46,759 bases of DNA from Alphaproteobacteria bacterium (lineage in GTDB: Bacteria > Pseudomonadota > Alphaproteobacteria > UBA828), in the NCBI GenBank assembly GCA_022826345.1, contig JAJDVB010000230.1:1-46759 (forward strand), in the 5' to 3' direction. Numbering within the stretch: the stretch's first letter is position 1; the number at the start of each line of letters is the position of its first letter. The notes below the pieces were generated by a model. The model had not been told where the DNA came from and did no database searches. It saw only the letters and a list, made by a program, of their open reading frames with translations. This document shows positions 1 through 8,418 of this stretch, piece after piece. Position numbers and translations under genes: made by a program.

Positions 1-129
1 ATCTGCTGGCAGGTCGATTCCGGCACCGGGATCTTCGAAGGCGCGACGGGGATCATCACCTCCAATTTCACGGTAAGCGGCTCCGGGGATGTGGTCGACA
101 ACCAGTGGGGCGTGATCTTCTTGAAGTAG
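1..129 (+). CDS. C-terminal end of an unidentified protein (partial)
   Basis: Frame 1 is open from the first base to a TAG at 127-129, giving 42 residues that end in WGVIFLK. The piece contains GTGIFEGATGIITSNF followed by a short beta-like tail. That texture (F-x-GATG-x-ITSNF, then a G-x-V-x-D turn) is seen at the C-terminus of small beta-barrel proteins of the DUF3224/allene-oxide-cyclase-like kind, but this is a resemblance only. The start lies outside the window. The next gene on the same strand begins 47 bases downstream. Confidence 0.5.
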   Translation: MCWQVDSGTGIFEGATGIITSNFTVSGSGDVVDNQWGVIFLK

Positions 130-176
130 TGCCGCCGCCCCCGGCGAGCGGCAGCCGAACGGATTGAGGCGGACCC

Positions 177-527
177 ATGTGCGCCTTTTGCACCATGTTC
201 TCGAGTGGGCCGCACTGGACCGAGGCGGGCACTGACTCAGGGCGCAGCGGGGTCACGCCGGTGGGCAATGCGAGATTTGTCGACCGCGCCTATCGCCTGA
301 AACTCATCAACAAGATTTTGCGTCACTATGGCTGCAAGGTCGATGACTGGGCCGGTGGTCAGTACCTGGTGCACAGTCATCGCGGACGGACGGAAGTCGT
401 CGAGCAGCTGCCGCAGATCTGGATGACGGTTGAGGACATCGCCACGAAGCCGGTCGATCCCCTCGATCCGCAGCTCCTCTCGCAACTCGGCGAAGCCGGG
501 CCGGTATCGCGTGGCCAAATAACGTAG
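177..527 (+). CDS. Small hypothetical protein with N-terminal C-x2-C
   Basis: A 116-residue protein of unknown function. It opens with MCAFCTMFSSGPHWTEAG, so two cysteines (C2, C5) sit at the very N-terminus. A basic helix-like stretch follows (about residues 34-50, RAYRLKLINKILRHYG), then a segment rich in D, W and V. There is no signal peptide or membrane segment. A purine-rich GAGGCGGA lies just before the ATG. The C-terminal half (VDPLDPQLLSQLGE) looks like an ordinary folded cytosolic protein. I believe it is real because composition and start signal are normal, but I cannot assign a role. It converges on the NodB-fold gene. Confidence 0.55.
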   Translation: MCAFCTMFSSGPHWTEAGTDSGRSGVTPVGNARFVDRAYRLKLINKILRHYGCKVDDWAGGQYLVHSHRGRTEVVEQLPQIWMTVEDIATKPVDPLDPQLLSQLGEAGPVSRGQIT

Positions 528-557
528 GCGCCTGAACGGACGTTCCGGGAGGGCAAT

Positions 558-600
558 GGCGGACCCGCTATAGGCGACGACGCAGCTCGCAGGGTCCGCC
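558..600. terminator. Inverted repeat between convergent genes
   Basis: GGCGGACCC at 558-566 is repeated in reverse complement as GGGTCCGCC at 592-600, with a 25-base loop. It lies between two genes that converge (ends 527 and 655). No T-tract follows on either strand, so intrinsic termination is only a possibility. Confidence 0.35.
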
Positions 601-654
601 TCCCGATTACGCCCGGACGAATAAACTGCCGTTGACGAACTCTCTTCAGCTTGC

Positions 655-1533
655 CTAGCGCGGGTTGCGTGCGCGGAACTCGTCGCAGATCTGTTTCAGG
701 GTCACGAACCGCACGCCATCGTGGCAACGCATGTGATCGATCAGCCGCTCCAGCATCATCAGCATTTGCGGATGGCCTGATGCGTCGGGGTGCAGGCAGG
801 CGTTGTAAATGCCGTAATCGCAGTTGCGGTACACCCAATCGAACTGATCCGTCCACATCTGACCGATGGAGCGCGGGCTGACCCAGCCGTGGCTGTTCGG
901 GAATTTCTTCACAAACATGACCGGCGGCGCATCGTCCAGATACCAGCTGCAGGGGATCTCGATGAGGTCGGTCTCCGTGCCGCGCTGCCACGGCACCATC
1001 CAGGTTTCCGCCGGCTGCGAATAGTCGATCTTTGTCCAACTATCGTCCCGCCGCAGATAGTAGGGAGAGTGATCGTTCTCCATCAGGCTGTGGTCGTACT
1101 CGATGCCCTTTTCGAGGAGAAGGTCGATGGTGTTGGGGCTCAATTCCCACCAGGGCGCCGAGTAACCCTTGGGCGGCTTGCCGCACAAATCGACAACCAG
1201 ATCGAATGTCTTGTTCAGGATCGCCTGTTCCTGTTCTCTGGTCATGGCCAGAGGATTTTCGTGGGTATATCCGTGCAGGCCCAACTCGTGCCCAGCTTGC
1301 ACGACCATCTCCGACTCTTTGGGAAAACTCTCGATCGAATGACCGGTAATGTTCCACGTGGTCGTGATGTCGTACTTGTTAAGTAGATCGAGCAGACGAG
1401 GCGTCCCCACTTGGGCTGCGTGAACGCCGCGCGAAATGTCGCATGGCGAGTCCTCGCCACCGAAGGACCCGATCCAAAGCGAAACGGCGTCGAAGTGGAC
1501 GTTGAAGCAGACCTGAATGTCCTTGTCCGGCAT
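655..1533 (-). CDS. NodB-fold (polysaccharide deacetylase-like) hydrolase, possible cyclic imidase
   Basis: A 292-residue metal hydrolase of the NodB/polysaccharide deacetylase superfamily. With the start at 1533, the fold's motifs are H-F-D (D15), the metal pair H87-x3-H91 in HGYTH, the SAPWWE loop (125-130) and a C-terminal CLHPD. There is no signal peptide, so it should act on a small cytosolic substrate and not on cell wall. The same fold includes PuuE allantoinase and the non-classical cyclic imide hydrolase of Pseudomonas putida (about 293 aa). The neighbouring nitrilase, amidohydrolase and amide-type importer favour a cyclic amide or imide substrate (inference). I chose 1533 over an upstream in-frame start because AGGGAGA lies just before this ATG. 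It diverges from the nitrilase gene. Confidence 0.75.
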   Translation of the reverse strand: MPDKDIQVCFNVHFDAVSLWIGSFGGEDSPCDISRGVHAAQVGTPRLLDLLNKYDITTTWNITGHSIESFPKESEMVVQAGHELGLHGYTHENPLAMTREQEQAILNKTFDLVVDLCGKPPKGYSAPWWELSPNTIDLLLEKGIEYDHSLMENDHSPYYLRRDDSWTKIDYSQPAETWMVPWQRGTETDLIEIPCSWYLDDAPPVMFVKKFPNSHGWVSPRSIGQMWTDQFDWVYRNCDYGIYNACLHPDASGHPQMLMMLERLIDHMRCHDGVRFVTLKQICDEFRARNPR

Positions 1534-2015
1534 GTGTCTCTCCCTGGTTAGCGTTCGGCCAGGCGCCGCAGGGTTGTCCGGGCGCGCCTCGGAGCCGCTC
1601 TGTGTGACCACGGTTCATTGCACTACAGAATGTACGCGCACGCAATCGGTGTCGGCAGAGGGGTGAAGCACACCGGTACGCGGGGTTATGCTGCTGGGTT
1701 GACGCCCGCAGCGCACATGGCCCCTCCAGGTGGACTGTCGGCGTAAGCGCACACCTCGCCGCCAGCGAGGGGTCCCGACGGCCTGCTCAGCGCCAGTCAG
1801 CACGCTCGAGCTCTCAGTAACCCAGCCTGCCCTTGATCCCCGTCTGCGCCGCAGCTTAGGATGGGTTGGAAGGGTCGGCCCGCGTCACCATGTCGTTGCA
1901 TTGGCGGCAAGACCACCGATTGATAGGCGAAGTTCACGGCCGAGCGCCAAAGCCAAGCGACGGACCTGCGGCCGAAACGGACGATTGGCCCCAGAGTCCA
2001 CAGGGAGATTGAACC
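1534..2015. other. 482-base divergent intergenic region
   Basis: This region separates the NodB-fold gene (minus) from the nitrilase gene (plus) and must hold both promoters. I see no convincing -35/-10 pair. One small dyad is present: CCTCGC at 1754-1759 and GCGAGG at 1765-1770. No reading frame inside it looks coding. Confidence 0.4.
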
Positions 2016-2918
2016 ATGCCCAGGAACGTCTCGATCGCAGCGTGTCAGTTTGTTGTCAGACCCGTCGGCAGCTTTGACGAGTTTGCGGCTCATGCACGGG
2101 GGCTGTTGGATCAGGCAAAAGGTGCCGATCTGGTGCTGCTTCCGGAGCTCTTTACGGTCGAACTGTTTACGACATTTCCGGACTGGAAGGATCTACCTGT
2201 TTCCGAACTGACCCGTGTTCATCAATACGGGAACACAAATTATACCGAGGATTACCGCCAGCTATTCGAGAGCGAAGCCAAAGAGCGCGGGCAACACATC
2301 GTTGCTGGCTCCCATCTGGAATTGAAGGACGGGAGATATCTCAACGTCGCCTATCTTTACGGTCCCGACGGACTGATTCACATGCACGACAAGACGCACA
2401 TCTTCCCGGCCGAGGCGCAATGGTCGACCGAGGAAGGCGATACGGTCGAGATGGTCGAGCTCCCGTTCGCCAAGGTCGGATTTAACGTGTGCTACGAGAC
2501 GGAAATTCCGGAGTGCGCCGCAACGCTCGTCGAGCAGGGAGCCGAGATCATCTTGTGCCCCTCCTTCACCTTCACAGAATACGGATTTTGGCGCGTCCGT
2601 CACTGTGCCCAGGCCCGTGCGATCGAAAATCAGGTGTACTTCGTGCATTGCGCGACCGGTGCCGACGTGCCGTCCGATGGCCCGCTCCCGCCAGGCTGGA
2701 CGCGCAGCTCCATCCTGAGCCCTTGTGACACCCCTTGGGACGCTCCGAACGGCGTTGTCGCGGAATCGCCGGAACCCAACATCGAGACCGTGGTGCACGG
2801 CGAAGTCGACCTCGACAAAATCTACGAGAATCGCGAGAAGGGCGTCGCTCCGACCTTCCGGGATCGTCGTCGGCGTGCGGATCTCTACAGAGAGTGGCCT
2901 TCGCACATCAACGCGTAA
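2016..2918 (+). CDS. Carbon-nitrogen hydrolase (nitrilase superfamily amidohydrolase)
   Basis: A 300-residue enzyme of the CN-hydrolase superfamily, which hydrolyses amide or carbamoyl C-N bonds through a Glu-Lys-Cys triad. All three are visible: E44 in LLPELF, K126 in HDKTHIFP and C159 in FNVCYE. The length is normal and there is no signal peptide, so it is cytosolic. AGGGAGA precedes the ATG by about six bases. The sequence lacks features that would separate N-carbamoyl amino acid amidase, beta-ureidopropionase and omega-amidase. FNVCYETEIPE points to the amidase/carbamoylase branches more than to true nitrilases. It lies upstream of an amidohydrolase and an amide-type ABC importer, and diverges from a possible cyclic imidase. 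It could finish what ring opening begins (inference). Confidence 0.85.
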   Translation: MPRNVSIAACQFVVRPVGSFDEFAAHARGLLDQAKGADLVLLPELFTVELFTTFPDWKDLPVSELTRVHQYGNTNYTEDYRQLFESEAKERGQHIVAGSHLELKDGRYLNVAYLYGPDGLIHMHDKTHIFPAEAQWSTEEGDTVEMVELPFAKVGFNVCYETEIPECAATLVEQGAEIILCPSFTFTEYGFWRVRHCAQARAIENQVYFVHCATGADVPSDGPLPPGWTRSSILSPCDTPWDAPNGVVAESPEPNIETVVHGEVDLDKIYENREKGVAPTFRDRRRRADLYREWPSHINA

Positions 2919-3080
2919 GCGTGGCGCGCATGTGTGACGGTGAGCGGGCCGGTTGCGATCGGCGTGTAGATGCTTCGGGCTAGTCCCCCGCGCGGCTCGT
3001 AGCCGCCTTCCGAACCGGATGCTTGCCGTGGCTCATGACGGGATCGGCACCGTGCATCCGTTGAGGGACCCGGCGCCGTC

Positions 3081-4358
3081 ATGATCCTCTTCCGCAACTG
3101 TTCCATCGTCGATGCGGCCCTGCCGGAAGCCCGCGAGGGCTACGATGTGCTGGTGGAGAACGAGCGCATCCGCGAGATATCGGATACGCGGCTAGAGGTT
3201 CACGGCGCTTGGGAAGTGGCCGTCGATGGCCGCACGTTGATGCCGGGGCTCATCGATGCCCACGCACATGTGATCCTCGGGAGCTACAATCTCAGGGAGC
3301 TTGAGGATGTCGCGCCGACGTTGATGACCGCGCGGGCGGCACAAGTCATGCGCGGCATGCTCGATCGAGGCTTCACCAGTATACGGGACGCGGGCGGCGC
3401 CGATTGGGGCCTGGCGAAGGCCGTAGACGACGGCCTTCTTGCGGGTCCGCGTCTCTTCATCTCGGGGCGTGCCCTCAGCCAAACCGGCGGCCACGGGGAT
3501 TTTCGCCCCAGAACGAGGGATGTGGTCGAACCGTGCCTCTGCGGGCATCCCCTGCACTTCTCGTCGCGCATCGCCGACGGGCCCGAGGCGGTCCTCTCTG
3601 CAACGCGGGACGAGCTGCGCAAAGGGGCTAGCCAAATCAAGGTCATGGCCTCGGGGGGCGTCGCCTCACCCCACGATCCGCTTAAACGAACCCAGTTCTC
3701 CAAAGAAGAGTTGCGCGCGATCGTCCGTGAAGCGGAAGCCTGGGGTACCTACGTGATGGCTCACGCCTACACCGCGGAAGCTGCCGTTCACGCGGTCTCC
3801 TGCGGTGTTCGTTCCATAGAGCACGGCAATCTGATCGATCGAGAGGCGGCGGCCTTCATGGCGGCGGAGGGGGCCTATCTCGTGCCGACGCTCTCTACTT
3901 ACGAGGGAATGAGGCGGCACCGGGCGGAACTGGGTCTGGGCGAAGCCAGCCTTCAAAAGCTCCAGTCCGTGCTGGAGGCGGGCTTTGCTTCCATCGAATT
4001 CGCGACCGAGGCTGGCGTGCCCATCGGGTTCGGCTGCGACTTACTCGGACCCCTGTACCACTTGCAGCCGTTGGAGCTGACTCTCCGCGCCGAGGTCGAG
4101 AGCACGCACGATGTGATCACCGCTGCGACGAAAACCAACGCCGGTCTGCTCGGCCGGGACGACCTCGGCGTGATCGCCCCCGGTGCGCTCGCCGACATCT
4201 TGATTGTCGACGGCAACCCGCTTCGCGATTTGAGCGTGTTCGACGAGAAGGGACGAAACCTTCCCGCGATCATGAAGGGCGGCGTCTTTCACAAGAATGA
4301 ACTGACCACGACTTACCGCGATGCGCAGGTGGTGCCGGCCGGACCACCGCTCGGCTGA
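3081..4358 (+). CDS. Metal-dependent amidohydrolase (imidazolonepropionase/Xaa-Pro dipeptidase-like)
   Basis: A 425-residue amidohydrolase-superfamily protein with a TIM barrel carrying the metal centre and a small beta-sandwich formed from both termini. The expected ligands are visible: H61-x-H63 in DAHAHV, K187 in SQIKVMASGG, H228 in AHAYT, H248 in IEHGN and D320 in GFGCD. The K187-x-MASGG arrangement is typical of the imidazolonepropionase-like/prolidase group, whose members hydrolyse cyclic amides or N-acyl and dipeptide bonds. The C-terminal GALADILIVDGNPL is the usual end of the sandwich. There is no signal peptide. It starts 162 bases after the nitrilase gene on the same strand, so they may share a transcript. 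The substrate is unknown; the context suggests an amide or imide. Confidence 0.85.
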   Translation: MILFRNCSIVDAALPEAREGYDVLVENERIREISDTRLEVHGAWEVAVDGRTLMPGLIDAHAHVILGSYNLRELEDVAPTLMTARAAQVMRGMLDRGFTSIRDAGGADWGLAKAVDDGLLAGPRLFISGRALSQTGGHGDFRPRTRDVVEPCLCGHPLHFSSRIADGPEAVLSATRDELRKGASQIKVMASGGVASPHDPLKRTQFSKEELRAIVREAEAWGTYVMAHAYTAEAAVHAVSCGVRSIEHGNLIDREAAAFMAAEGAYLVPTLSTYEGMRRHRAELGLGEASLQKLQSVLEAGFASIEFATEAGVPIGFGCDLLGPLYHLQPLELTLRAEVESTHDVITAATKTNAGLLGRDDLGVIAPGALADILIVDGNPLRDLSVFDEKGRNLPAIMKGGVFHKNELTTTYRDAQVVPAGPPLG

Positions 4359-4427
4359 CGTTCCGATCGTTCGCGTGTCCTGCCCGCAACGCCGGTGAGC
4401 GCGGGGTCGGGAACCGGCAAACAGCAA

Positions 4428-4457
4428 TTGCGAATGCAGTCGGCGAACACGTATCAT
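4428..4457 (+). promoter_or_regulatory. Possible sigma-70 promoter of the amide-type importer operon
   Basis: TTGCGA at 4428-4433 and TATCAT at 4452-4457 are separated by 18 bases. The -10 matches the consensus at five of six positions and the -35 at four. It lies in the 262-base gap before the binding-protein gene and would leave a leader of about 155 bases. This is a visual match only. Confidence 0.35.
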
Positions 4458-4620
4458 CCCTTCCGACCAGGATATGGGTGCGGCCACGAGACGCCCGCAT
4501 CGAGACGGGGGAGATAACGATCGGCTTCGCTTACGCCTCTGCCAAACGATAGGATTGAAAAGGATGGTGGAGGCATTTGCCGAAGCGAGCACTACTGATG
4601 ACAAAGGGGAGGCAAGCCAC

Positions 4621-5973
4621 ATGCTTATCAAGTCACGGTCGGCAAAACACATTGTGAACGAAAGGCGGCGCAACTTCTTGAAGGGCGCCGCGTTGGCGGG
4701 AGCCGGCACGATGGTCGCCGGGGCGACCACGCTCGCCGAGATCAACGACGGCGCGAAAGCCCAAGGGGCACCGATCATGATCGGTGGCATTACGCCGCTG
4801 ACGGGCCCGGGAGCCCCATCCGGCGCCGAGGCCAAGCGCGGGCTTGAGATGGCCTGCGAGGAAGTCAATGCCATGGGCGGCATCCTCGGCCGTCCCGTGG
4901 AGCCGGTCTTCGGCGACAGCAAGAACCGCAGCGCCGACGAGGTGGTCTCTGCAGCCAGCCTCCTCATCGATCGGCACGAAGTTCACGCCATCATTAACGG
5001 CCACAATATCGGCTCCAACAACGCCGAGTACGACCTCGTTGCCGATGCGTCCGTAATGTACATTCACACGAATACGTTGCGGCAGCACGATGAATGGATC
5101 GAGAATAATCCAGGGAAATACCCCACAATCTTCATGAGCGATCCGGCAGAGTTCTGGTACGGGCCGGGCTGGATCAAGTTCATCTCGTGGCTCCGCGACA
5201 CCGGCCAGTGGACACCGCAAAACAACACAATCGCGCTCGTTTCAGGCTCGCTTCCCTACAGCACCGTGATCTCCAACGCTGCTGCACAGGTCGCGGCGGA
5301 CCATGGTTGGGAGCTCGCCTGGGGCGGCGTTGAGACGGTGTCGGTGCCGACCACGGAGTGGGGGCCGATTCTCGCCAAGATCCGCGAGGCCAATCCGGCG
5401 GCGATTCAGAACTCGCACTTCTATGCGGGCGACATCGCGCAGTTCATGATCCAATTCAATCAGAACCCGATCAACGCGTTGATCTACTTCCCTTGGGGGC
5501 CGCTGCTCTCGGCGTTCACCGAGATCGGGAAGGAGAACAGCGTCGGCGTGACGACATCGACCGTGATCGGCCTCCTGCAGGACGAGAAGGGCGAGGACTT
5601 CAGGCGGCGCTACAAGGAGAAGTTCGGCCCGACCGCGAGTGCTGTCGGTGCGACGGTGTCGTATCCGAACATGCACCACTTCGCGATCGCCGCTGCGGTG
5701 GCGGGCGGCACGTCCGAGCCGGGCGACGCCGAACAAGCGGCCAAGGTCGCGGCGCAGCTCAAGCGCATCGCCTATCGCGGCGTCAACGGCTCGGTCGCCT
5801 ATCACCCGGTGTGGCAGTCCGCCATTCCGTATCCGGATCTGTCGAGCGACCCGTCGCTCGGCATGCCGCACCTGTTCTTCCAGATCAAGGACTGGGAGAA
5901 GCAGGAGCGGATCCTGATTTCGCCCCCGCCTTACAACACGGGCGATTTCTTCCTCCCGCCGTGGTTCACGTAA
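4621..5973 (+). CDS. Tat-exported ABC substrate-binding protein (amide/urea/branched-chain type)
   Basis: A 450-residue periplasmic binding protein of the Leu/Ile/Val-urea-amide family. A twin-arginine signal is visible (R16-R17-N-F-L-K, then a hydrophobic stretch to about residue 37), so it is probably exported folded. The mature protein begins near PIMIGGITPLTGPG, the typical first strand of this family. Its length exceeds LivJ (about 370) and fits UrtA/AmiC-like proteins, which bind urea or short amides. I chose the ATG at 4621 over in-frame starts upstream because AAAGGGGAGG precedes it and the Tat signal then sits at the N-terminus. It heads an operon with two ATPases and two permeases. 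The enzymes upstream suggest an amide ligand. Confidence 0.88.
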   Translation: MLIKSRSAKHIVNERRRNFLKGAALAGAGTMVAGATTLAEINDGAKAQGAPIMIGGITPLTGPGAPSGAEAKRGLEMACEEVNAMGGILGRPVEPVFGDSKNRSADEVVSAASLLIDRHEVHAIINGHNIGSNNAEYDLVADASVMYIHTNTLRQHDEWIENNPGKYPTIFMSDPAEFWYGPGWIKFISWLRDTGQWTPQNNTIALVSGSLPYSTVISNAAAQVAADHGWELAWGGVETVSVPTTEWGPILAKIREANPAAIQNSHFYAGDIAQFMIQFNQNPINALIYFPWGPLLSAFTEIGKENSVGVTTSTVIGLLQDEKGEDFRRRYKEKFGPTASAVGATVSYPNMHHFAIAAAVAGGTSEPGDAEQAAKVAAQLKRIAYRGVNGSVAYHPVWQSAIPYPDLSSDPSLGMPHLFFQIKDWEKQERILISPPPYNTGDFFLPPWFT

Positions 5974-6012
5974 ACGAAGGGAGCGGTTGAGGGCGCGGCG
6001 TCGCGGCACAGC

Positions 6013-6819
6013 GTGAGCAGTTCGCAGGACGGGCCGCTGCTGGCTTGCGACGCCGTCTGCGCTCACTACGGTGCCATGGCGGCGGTGGACGAGTTGAGTT
6101 TCACCGTCGGCCATGGCGAAATACTCGGCGTTGGCGGGCCGAACGGCGCCGGCAAGACAACGCTGTTCGACGTGATTTCGGGTTTGACCCCCGCCAGCGG
6201 CGGCTCCATCACGTTCGACGGTCAGGACATCACCGGCAAATCCGCTGACCGCGTGTGCCACGCAGGCATTTCGCGCACGTTTCAACTCAACGCGGCGTAC
6301 GACACGCTCACCGTCAGGGAAAACGTGTTGTGCGCCTCCTATTATGGTTTCCGTAACATTGTCTTCCCCAAGTTCCGGTTCGATCGCGCCACCCGCACGC
6401 GCGCCGACGAGGCCATCGCCTTCGTCGGGCTGGAAGACGACACAGAGACGGTGGTAGGCGAGCTGCCCATCCTGCAGCGCAAGCTGCTCATGCTCGCCGC
6501 CGCCGTCGCGCGCCAGCCCAGGCTGCTCTTGCTGGACGAGCCCGTCGGCGGTCTGAACCGGCAGGAGATCGACCTCGTCATGGGCATTCTGCGCCGGTTC
6601 CGCGACGAGCAGGCGCTGACCATCGTGCTCATCGAGCACGTTATGCGTTTTCTTGTGGCGCTCTCGGACCGCGCCCTGATCATGCATCACGGCCAGAAGA
6701 TCTACGAAGGGCCGGCGGACGGATTAGCGCGCGACAAGACCGTCGTTGAGGTCTATTTGGGGGAGCGCCTAGCCCAGCGTCTGCGCCTCGGGGCAGAGAA
6801 AGCGGAAGCCGGTGACTGA
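6013..6819 (+). CDS. ABC transporter ATP-binding protein, LivG type, with degenerate signature motif
   Basis: A 268-residue nucleotide-binding subunit for import through the two Liv-type permeases downstream. Walker A is GPNGAGKT (42-49) and Walker B is LLLLDEPVGG (171-180). Where the ABC signature (LS-x-GQ) should stand, the sequence reads ELPILQRKLL (about 150-159). The conserved serine and glycine are therefore replaced by proline and leucine. The start is the GTG at 6013, 39 bases after the binding-protein stop; no earlier in-frame start gives a better N-terminus. The C-terminal LivG-type extension is present. The gene overlaps the next ATPase by 8 bases, so the pair is translationally coupled. 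The partner has an intact signature, so the assembled heterodimer may hydrolyse ATP mainly at one site (inference). Confidence 0.87.
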   Translation: MSSSQDGPLLACDAVCAHYGAMAAVDELSFTVGHGEILGVGGPNGAGKTTLFDVISGLTPASGGSITFDGQDITGKSADRVCHAGISRTFQLNAAYDTLTVRENVLCASYYGFRNIVFPKFRFDRATRTRADEAIAFVGLEDDTETVVGELPILQRKLLMLAAAVARQPRLLLLDEPVGGLNRQEIDLVMGILRRFRDEQALTIVLIEHVMRFLVALSDRALIMHHGQKIYEGPADGLARDKTVVEVYLGERLAQRLRLGAEKAEAGD

Positions 6820-7534
6820 GGCTTCGCTGAACGTCGACGCGATTACCGCTGGCTATCGCGGACGGCCGGTTCTTCGCGACGTATCGGTCTCCGTGCCGGA
6901 GGGGAGGGTGGTCGGCATCGTCGGGCCGAACGGTCACGGCAAGACCACGCTGCTGCGCTGCATATCCGGCATACTGCCTCTGTCATCGGGGCAAATCATC
7001 TTTCAAGACAAGTCGCTGAAGGGACTGGCGGTCGAGAAGATCGCCGAGCTTGGAATCATTCATATTCCACAGGGCGATCTCATCTTTCCCGACATGTCGG
7101 TGCGCGACAACCTGCTCATGGGCGCATACATGCCCGCGGCCTACGCCAACGTCGAACAGCATCTAAACGCGGTCCATGAGCTGTTTCCCGTTCTCCTCGA
7201 GCGACGCGATCAGATCGCGAGCACGCTGTCCGGCGGCGAACGCCGGATGCTCGGCATCGGCCGGGGCCTGATGTGCGGCGGCCGGCTGCTGATGATCGAC
7301 GAGCCGTCGCTTGGGCTCGCCCCCATCGTCATCGAGCAGATCTATACTGTGCTCAACGAGCTGAAGCGCGAGGGCAGAACCATTCTCCTGGTGGAGGAAA
7401 ACGCGGCACGCATGCTCGACCTGGTCGACGAAATCTACCTTCTCGACCATGGCGAACTGGTTTGGAACGGGACGCCGGCCGAGTTTGAAGAGCGTCAGGA
7501 GGTCCTCGAGACTTATCTTGGCGCGGACCTGTAG
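6812..7534 (+). CDS. ABC transporter ATP-binding protein, LivF type
   Basis: A 240-residue second ATPase of the amide/branched-chain-type importer. Walker A is GPNGHGKT (38-45), the signature is LSGGERRML and Walker B lies in LLMIDEPSLGLAP, which is the usual LivF form. Length and C-terminus (ending shortly after a VLETYLGADL segment) are normal for LivF. The start is the GTG at 6812, inside the last codons of the LivG-type gene. Its stop is followed by only two bases before the GTG of the LivH-type permease. It would pair with the LivG-type subunit, whose own signature is degenerate. Confidence 0.9.
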   Translation: MTEASLNVDAITAGYRGRPVLRDVSVSVPEGRVVGIVGPNGHGKTTLLRCISGILPLSSGQIIFQDKSLKGLAVEKIAELGIIHIPQGDLIFPDMSVRDNLLMGAYMPAAYANVEQHLNAVHELFPVLLERRDQIASTLSGGERRMLGIGRGLMCGGRLLMIDEPSLGLAPIVIEQIYTVLNELKREGRTILLVEENAARMLDLVDEIYLLDHGELVWNGTPAEFEERQEVLETYLGADL

Positions 7535-7536
7535 CC

Positions 7537-8418
7537 GTGGAAGCCTTTCTCCAGATCCTGTTCAGCGGCCTGACGCTCGGCGCCATGTACGCGCTCAGTG
7601 CGGTCGGCCTGACCCTGCTTTGGGGTGTGGTCGGCATGCTCAACATGTCGCAGGGCGTCATGCTGGCGATCGGCGGCTACGCCTCCTACAGCGCCATCAC
7701 CTATCTGGGCCTGCCGTGGCCGTTGGGCCTCCCCGCCGCGATTATCGGCGGGTTCATCACGGGAGTGGTCTTCTACTATGTGATGGTGCGCTGGATGTAC
7801 CGCGCCCCGGCCTTCGAGGTGAACATCATCATCGCTACCGTCGGCGCGGCCATCGTGCTCGAAAGCCTGATGATCCGCGTGTTCACCGGCTATCCGCTCG
7901 ATCAGCCGTTCTCGCTGCCGGGAGGCTTCCGCATCGGCGGGATACAGCTCCCCTTCCAGACGCTGATCAATCTCGGCGTCGCGGGCATCATGACCCTGGG
8001 GCTTGGCTGGCTGCTGCGCTCGACCCGGCTGGGCCGCGCGATCAGAGCGACCGCCCAACGCCGCGATGCCGCGCAGCTCCTGGGTGTTCCCGTCGCCCGG
8101 GTCTATCTACAGGTCATGATCATGGCGGGCATCATTGCGGCCATCTCCGGAGTCATGTTGACCGCGTCGGTGGCCAACCTGTCCCCCTACGCGGGGACCA
8201 ACCCGATGCTCAAGGCGTTCTTCATCTGCGCCATCGCGGGCCTCGGCAACATCCCGGCGGCTGTGGTCGCCTCGCTGATTCTCGCCTTCATCGAAGGCAG
8301 TATCCAGTATTCGGTCAGCGCACGATTCGGCTTTCCGACCATGCTGGGGCTCGCGATCGTCGTCCTCATCTGGCGTCCCTACGGCCTGTTCGGCCAACGA
8401 ACAGTTGAGCGATCATGA
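7537..8418 (+). CDS. ABC transporter permease, LivH type
   Basis: A 293-residue inner-membrane permease with the repeated hydrophobic segments expected of LivH. The N-terminal GLTLGAMYALSAVGLTLLWGVVGMLNMSQG is nearly diagnostic of the family in its pattern (the G-x-Y-A-L and L-N-x-S-x-G turns). The C-terminal ATP-subunit contact loop appears around RAIRATAQRRDAAQLLGV. The start is a GTG two bases after the LivF-type stop. It overlaps the next permease by four bases (ATGA). It would form half of the transmembrane channel for the substrate caught by the Tat-exported binding protein. Confidence 0.9.
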   Translation: MEAFLQILFSGLTLGAMYALSAVGLTLLWGVVGMLNMSQGVMLAIGGYASYSAITYLGLPWPLGLPAAIIGGFITGVVFYYVMVRWMYRAPAFEVNIIIATVGAAIVLESLMIRVFTGYPLDQPFSLPGGFRIGGIQLPFQTLINLGVAGIMTLGLGWLLRSTRLGRAIRATAQRRDAAQLLGVPVARVYLQVMIMAGIIAAISGVMLTASVANLSPYAGTNPMLKAFFICAIAGLGNIPAAVVASLILAFIEGSIQYSVSARFGFPTMLGLAIVVLIWRPYGLFGQRTVERS

